A stretch of DNA of 64,000 bases from Thermoleophilia bacterium. GTDB lineage: Bacteria > Actinomycetota > Thermoleophilia > Gaiellales > Gaiellaceae. This document shows positions 61,283 through 64,000 of this stretch, in pieces (positions within the stretch are counted from its first letter, which is position 1; every line of letters starts with the position of its first letter). The DNA lies in assembly GCA_025936995.1 (NCBI GenBank), contig JAICSH010000001.1:1-64000 (forward strand). Direction: 5' to 3'. Under the pieces are notes generated by a model. It saw nothing but the letters and a program-made list of their open reading frames with translations, searched no databases and was not told the origin of the DNA. Position numbers and translations under genes: made by a program.

Positions 61283-61462
61283 ATGCCCTGGATGGTCATG
61301 AAGTCGTCGTTCCGCGAGGCGGAGCGACTTCAGCAGGAGGAGCCCGAGCGCTTCGACGCGATCGTGTCCGAGGGGGTCGTGGCCGAGCCGGACCTGGCGA
61401 ACCGCGATGCGCTGAGCCTCGTGACGCTGTACCTCTACGACCAGCGCGTCAACAGCGCCTAA
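61283..61462 (+). CDS. Small 59-residue protein
   Basis: ATG 61283 to TAA 61460-61462. The frame encodes MPWMVMKSSFREAERL and an acidic middle (QQEEPERFDAIVSEG) and ends in LYLYDQRVNSA. Codon third positions are mostly G or C, as in the true genes here, and TACTGA lies 6 bases upstream in the leaderless position. It faces the secreted-protein gene at 61477-61926 with 14 bases between stops. Its function is unknown; it is soluble and helical. Confidence 0.5.
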   Translation: MPWMVMKSSFREAERLQQEEPERFDAIVSEGVVAEPDLANRDALSLVTLYLYDQRVNSA

Positions 61463-61476
61463 GCCCGTCCGTCAGG

Positions 61477-61926
61477 TCAGAACGAGAGCGTCCAGGCGGC
61501 GCTCGCCGACACCTCGAAGGTGTAGGTGCCCGGCGGGACGAAGCTCGTGCCGCTCGTCGTGCTGTCGCCGTTGTCGAACTCGATGAAATTCTCGTCGTTC
61601 GGGGTCGAGGAGACCAAGAAGTCGTTGAAGCCGTCGGAGTCCGGCTGCGACGTCCACGTCACCGTGACGCCGTGGGAGAGCGTCATCGGGGCGAGGGTCT
61701 CGTCGCCGTTGCCGCTGAACGTCTGGCCGACCGGGGACGGCGCGATCGTGACCATGACCGTGCGCGTGGTGGTGCGGGGCTTGACGGCGCGGGCGCAGAC
61801 CTTCGTCCCGTGCACCTTCGTGCAGTGCCCCGGCCGGAGGAAGATCGTGTGGAGCGCATAGGCGCTCGCGCCGCCCGCGGCAGCGAGTGCCAGCACCGCC
61901 GCGACCACGAGAGCACGCTTCCGCAC
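61477..61926 (-). CDS. Secreted protein of the SipW-like locus
   Basis: A 149-residue exported protein. Signal peptide MRKRALVVAAVLALAAAGG with cleavage near ASA-YA, then a basic segment with two cysteines (GHCTKVHGTKVCARAV), a Thr-rich linker and a beta-sandwich-like domain (TWTSQPDSDGFNDFLVSS, FVPPGTYTFEVSAS). The start is GTG 61926. It reads in the same direction as the camelysin-like gene but is separated from it by the small gene, so it is probably a separate transcript. No catalytic motif; adhesion or surface role is a guess. Confidence 0.7.
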   Translation of the reverse strand: MRKRALVVAAVLALAAAGGASAYALHTIFLRPGHCTKVHGTKVCARAVKPRTTTRTVMVTIAPSPVGQTFSGNGDETLAPMTLSHGVTVTWTSQPDSDGFNDFLVSSTPNDENFIEFDNGDSTTSGTSFVPPGTYTFEVSASAAWTLSF

Positions 61927-62048
61927 ACACTGATTATTCGCGCCCGGCCGGACGAGTCAACGGGCCGGAGAGCGCTGCGAAAGTCGAGCGCCCAACTTCG
62001 TCCGCCTCACTAGCCAGTAGCCGGGCTCTGGTCTACATAGGTATACGG

Positions 62049-62122
62049 GCGGGTTGCGCCAGCGAGATCATCTCCACCGTGCCTCCAGTCAGACCTCGCT
62101 ACGACCTTTCGGCGCAACCCGC
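62049..62122. repeat. 12-base inverted repeat with nested arms
   Basis: GCGGGTTGCGCC (62049-62060) is perfectly complementary to GGCGCAACCCGC (62111-62122); AGCGAG (62061-62066) and CTCGCT (62095-62100) form a second pair inside. The element fills most of the 234-base gap 61927-62160, which has no gene. It lies downstream of the small monooxygenase-like gene on the minus strand, where it could form a terminator-like or regulatory stem. Confidence 0.55.
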
Positions 62123-62160
62123 TCTGGGCCTCGAGTAACCGCAAGCCGCGAGGATCCCCG

Positions 62161-62457
62161 CTAGCGGCCGGCGAATCCGTGGAGCTCGTATACGGACTGC
62201 CGGGCGGGCGGCGGCGCGTCTCCGGCCATCTGCTCGACCAGAGGTTCGATCCGCTCCCGCATGAACCGCTCGCTCTGCTCCTGCGTCTCCCATACCTCGA
62301 AGATGCGGAAGACTCCCGCGTCGTCGTCGAAGCCGGCGCTGTGGAAGATGGCGCCGTCCGGCCAGTCGTTCGCGAGGCCGAGAGCCTCGCTGATGGCGTC
62401 GTAGTTCGTGGTGCTGCGATCCTCGATGGGGAATTCCTGGATGAACGCGACGGGCAT
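62161..62457 (-). CDS. Dimeric alpha-beta barrel (ABM-like) protein
   Basis: A 98-residue single-domain protein. MPVAFIQEFPIEDRST, GAIFHSAGFDDDAGVFRIFE and VWETQEQSERFMRERIEPLVE give the strand-helix-strand pattern of antibiotic-biosynthesis monooxygenase-like (ABM/EthD-type) barrels, which dimerise and often bind small aromatic or haem-like ligands. The actual role is unknown. AAGGAGGC before the ATG is a clear ribosome site. Confidence 0.8.
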   Translation of the reverse strand: MPVAFIQEFPIEDRSTTNYDAISEALGLANDWPDGAIFHSAGFDDDAGVFRIFEVWETQEQSERFMRERIEPLVEQMAGDAPPPARQSVYELHGFAGR

Positions 62458-62514
62458 GGCCGCCTCCTTGTCGAAGGAGCCGGGAGCCTACAAGCGGGAG
62501 GCGTTCGCTACTAG

Positions 62515-62585
62515 CTGCGGGGCAGGGATTCGAACCCCAACTTCCTGATCCAGAGTCAGGCGTCCTACCATTAGACGACCCCGCA
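62515..62585 (-). tRNA. tRNA-Gln (CTG)
   Basis: The minus strand gives a full cloverleaf: acceptor TGCGGGG with CCCCGCA, D arm GTCTAATGGTAGGAC, anticodon stem CCTGA/TCAGG around CTCTGGA giving anticodon CTG, and T arm GGGGTTCGAATCCC. The U1-A72 pair is typical of tRNA-Gln. CCA is not encoded. TACACT (62605-62600, minus strand) lies 14 bases upstream. Confidence 0.95.
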
Positions 62586-62623
62586 ACGGGCCGGCGCCCA
62601 GTGTAGCCGGGTGTCGGACGGGG

Positions 62624-63991
62624 TCAGCCTGCCGCACGCACGGCGTCCGCCAGCACCGCGACCGCTCGCCGCAGCGACGGCTCCGGGGCCACCGCATAGC
62701 CGAGGAGAAGCGCCGGATCGCGCACGGCTTCGGCGCAGTGCTCGCTCATCCCCGCAAGCCCGACGCCTCGAGCTCGGGCTTCGGCGAGGACGCGTTCCTC
62801 GTTCAGCATGTGAGGCAGCACGGCCTCCAGGTAGAGCCCCGCCGCGAGCCCGCGCACCTCGAGCTCGGGGAGCTGCCGCGCCAGCTCCCGAACGAGGGCG
62901 TCGCGCCGCCGCCGGTAGCGAAGGCGCATCCGGCGCAGGTGGCGGTCGAGCTCGCCGCGGAGCAGGAAATCCGCGAACGCAAGCTGTTCGAGCCGTGGCG
63001 GGGAGATGACGGTGTACAGGACCTCGTCGACGAGCGGCCGGACGAGCTCTCCCGGCGCGACGATCCAGCCGAGCCGCAGCGTCGGCGCGAGCGTCTTGCT
63101 CGCCGTCCCGCAGTAGACGACCCGTTCCGGCATCAAGCCCTGAAGCGAGCCGACGGGAGGACGGTCGTAGCGGTACTCGGAGTCGAAGTCGTCCTCGACC
63201 ACGACGGCACCCGTCTTCTCCGCCCAGGCAAGGAGCCGGGCGCGACGCTCGGGCGCAAGTACGACGCCGGTGGGGAACTGGTGCGCCGGCGTCACGAGCG
63301 CGGCGTCCGGAGACGCGGCGGCGAGCGCCTCCACGTCGATCCCGTCGCCGCCCACCGGAATCGCGATCGTTTCGAGGCCGGTCCTCGCCGCTACCGCGCG
63401 AATCACGACGTGGCTGGGATCCTCGACCGCGATCCGTCTCCGCCCGGAGCGCACGAGGACGCCGCCGATCAGGCTGAGCGCCTGTGCGAAGCCCGAGCAG
63501 ACAAAGGTGTGCTCGGGCTCGCCCACCACGCCTCGCACCCGGCCGAGGTAGGCGGCGAGCGCTTCACGAAGTTCTGCCGACCCGCGGACGTCGCCGTAGG
63601 CGAGCGCGGCGTTCGGAGCCCTCCGGAGCGCGGCGCGGTACGACTTCAGCCACTCGGCGCGGGGAAACGCGTCGTAGTCGGGTAGATCGGGCCGCAGGTT
63701 GTGCGGCCACTCGGGGTCGGCAGCGAGGGTCCTGGCCTCCGCCGCCACGCCGATGCCCTGCGCGACGATGGGCGGGGCATTGCGACCGAGCCTGAGATAA
63801 CCCTCGGCGCCGAGCTGGGAGTAGGCGGCGACGACGAGCCCGCGCGAGACTCCGAGCTCGGCCGCAAGCGCTCGCGTCGAGGGCAGAGGCGTGCCCGGCC
63901 GGAGGGCTCCGCTCCGGACACCGTCGCGCAGCGCTCGCTCGAGCTGGAGCGACAGGGGCTCGTCTGCGCCCCGGTCGAGCTCGACGAGCAC
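62624..63991 (-). CDS. MocR/PdxR-type transcriptional regulator
   Basis: A 455-residue fusion of a GntR winged helix (about 10-75; PLSLQLERALRDGVRSGALR, LPSTRALAAELGVSRGLVVA) and a class I aminotransferase-like domain. The PLP lysine is in YCGTASKTLAPTLRLGWI (near residue 300), and DDFDSEYRYD and SHVVIRAVAARTG are family elements. PdxR/MocR proteins sense PLP and control pyridoxal synthesis, or act on other amino-compound pathways; the target here is unknown. GTG at 63991 has GGAG just upstream, so the gene seems complete. It probably shares no operon with the tRNA. Confidence 0.9.
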   Translation of the reverse strand: MLVELDRGADEPLSLQLERALRDGVRSGALRPGTPLPSTRALAAELGVSRGLVVAAYSQLGAEGYLRLGRNAPPIVAQGIGVAAEARTLAADPEWPHNLRPDLPDYDAFPRAEWLKSYRAALRRAPNAALAYGDVRGSAELREALAAYLGRVRGVVGEPEHTFVCSGFAQALSLIGGVLVRSGRRRIAVEDPSHVVIRAVAARTGLETIAIPVGGDGIDVEALAAASPDAALVTPAHQFPTGVVLAPERRARLLAWAEKTGAVVVEDDFDSEYRYDRPPVGSLQGLMPERVVYCGTASKTLAPTLRLGWIVAPGELVRPLVDEVLYTVISPPRLEQLAFADFLLRGELDRHLRRMRLRYRRRRDALVRELARQLPELEVRGLAAGLYLEAVLPHMLNEERVLAEARARGVGLAGMSEHCAEAVRDPALLLGYAVAPEPSLRRAVAVLADAVRAAG

Positions 63992-64000
63992 CTCCGGCGC

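Overview
The window is high-GC DNA from a bacterium with actinobacterial traits: a mraZ-rsmH-ftsL-ftsI-mur-ftsW-murG-murC-murB-ftsQ-ftsZ cluster without ftsA, a DNPR-type (meso-diaminopimelate) MurE, many GTG starts, leaderless -10 elements and a DosS/DosR-like two-component system. A deep-branching actinobacterium such as Thermoleophilia/Gaiellales fits best. The lineage is inferred; no rRNA gene is present.

Bases 1-16055 are the division and cell-wall cluster. Most genes are joined by 1-4 base stop/start overlaps. It carries two unusual insertions: an MFS transporter on the opposite strand between ftsI and murE, and a methyltransferase-like gene between mraY and murD. ftsZ has its own TTGACA-17-TACCCT promoter. 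Bases 16280-20578 are the glycine-cleavage operon gcvT-gcvH-gcvPA-gcvPB. Bases 20575-37523 are housekeeping and transport genes: GalT-family, rlmN, threonine aldolase, serine hydrolase, GNAT, MacB-like ABC transporter, Ca2+/cation antiporter, MFS, nfo, gltX, lone receiver, M3-like peptidase, DUF1003 protein and an LppX-like lipoprotein. Many of these begin with a TANNNT box 6-8 bases before the start codon, so they are probably read from leaderless mRNAs.

Bases 37540-39713 look like the scar of an integrated element: a broken tyrosine integrase beside tRNA-Glu, its terminator, repeats, and a secreted propeller-like protein. A membrane-anchored M23 peptidase and a small secreted protein follow.

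Bases 41988-58176 form what looks like a low-oxygen/energy island: GAPDH, a GNAT-acyl-CoA synthetase (ADP-forming), two universal stress proteins, a zinc alcohol dehydrogenase, a DosS-like GAF-GAF histidine kinase with its NarL-type regulator, a two-TM membrane protein, a GGDEF-EAL protein, phosphoketolase, a short acetate kinase and a CBS-pair protein. A shared GGGA-containing motif lies upstream of several of them and is a candidate site for the regulator. Phosphoketolase plus acetate kinase would make ATP from sugar phosphates through acetyl phosphate, and the ADP-forming synthetase would link acetate to acetyl-CoA.

Bases 58262-61926 encode a SipW-like signal peptidase, a DUF5305-like membrane protein and several small secreted proteins, resembling the SipW/TasA/camelysin fibre systems of Firmicutes and archaea. 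The window ends with a monooxygenase-like small protein, tRNA-Gln and a MocR/PdxR-type regulator. Three genes in the last 20 kb (acyl-CoA synthetase, phosphoketolase, DUF5305 protein) each carry one apparent single-base deletion. These are either assembly errors or real decay.
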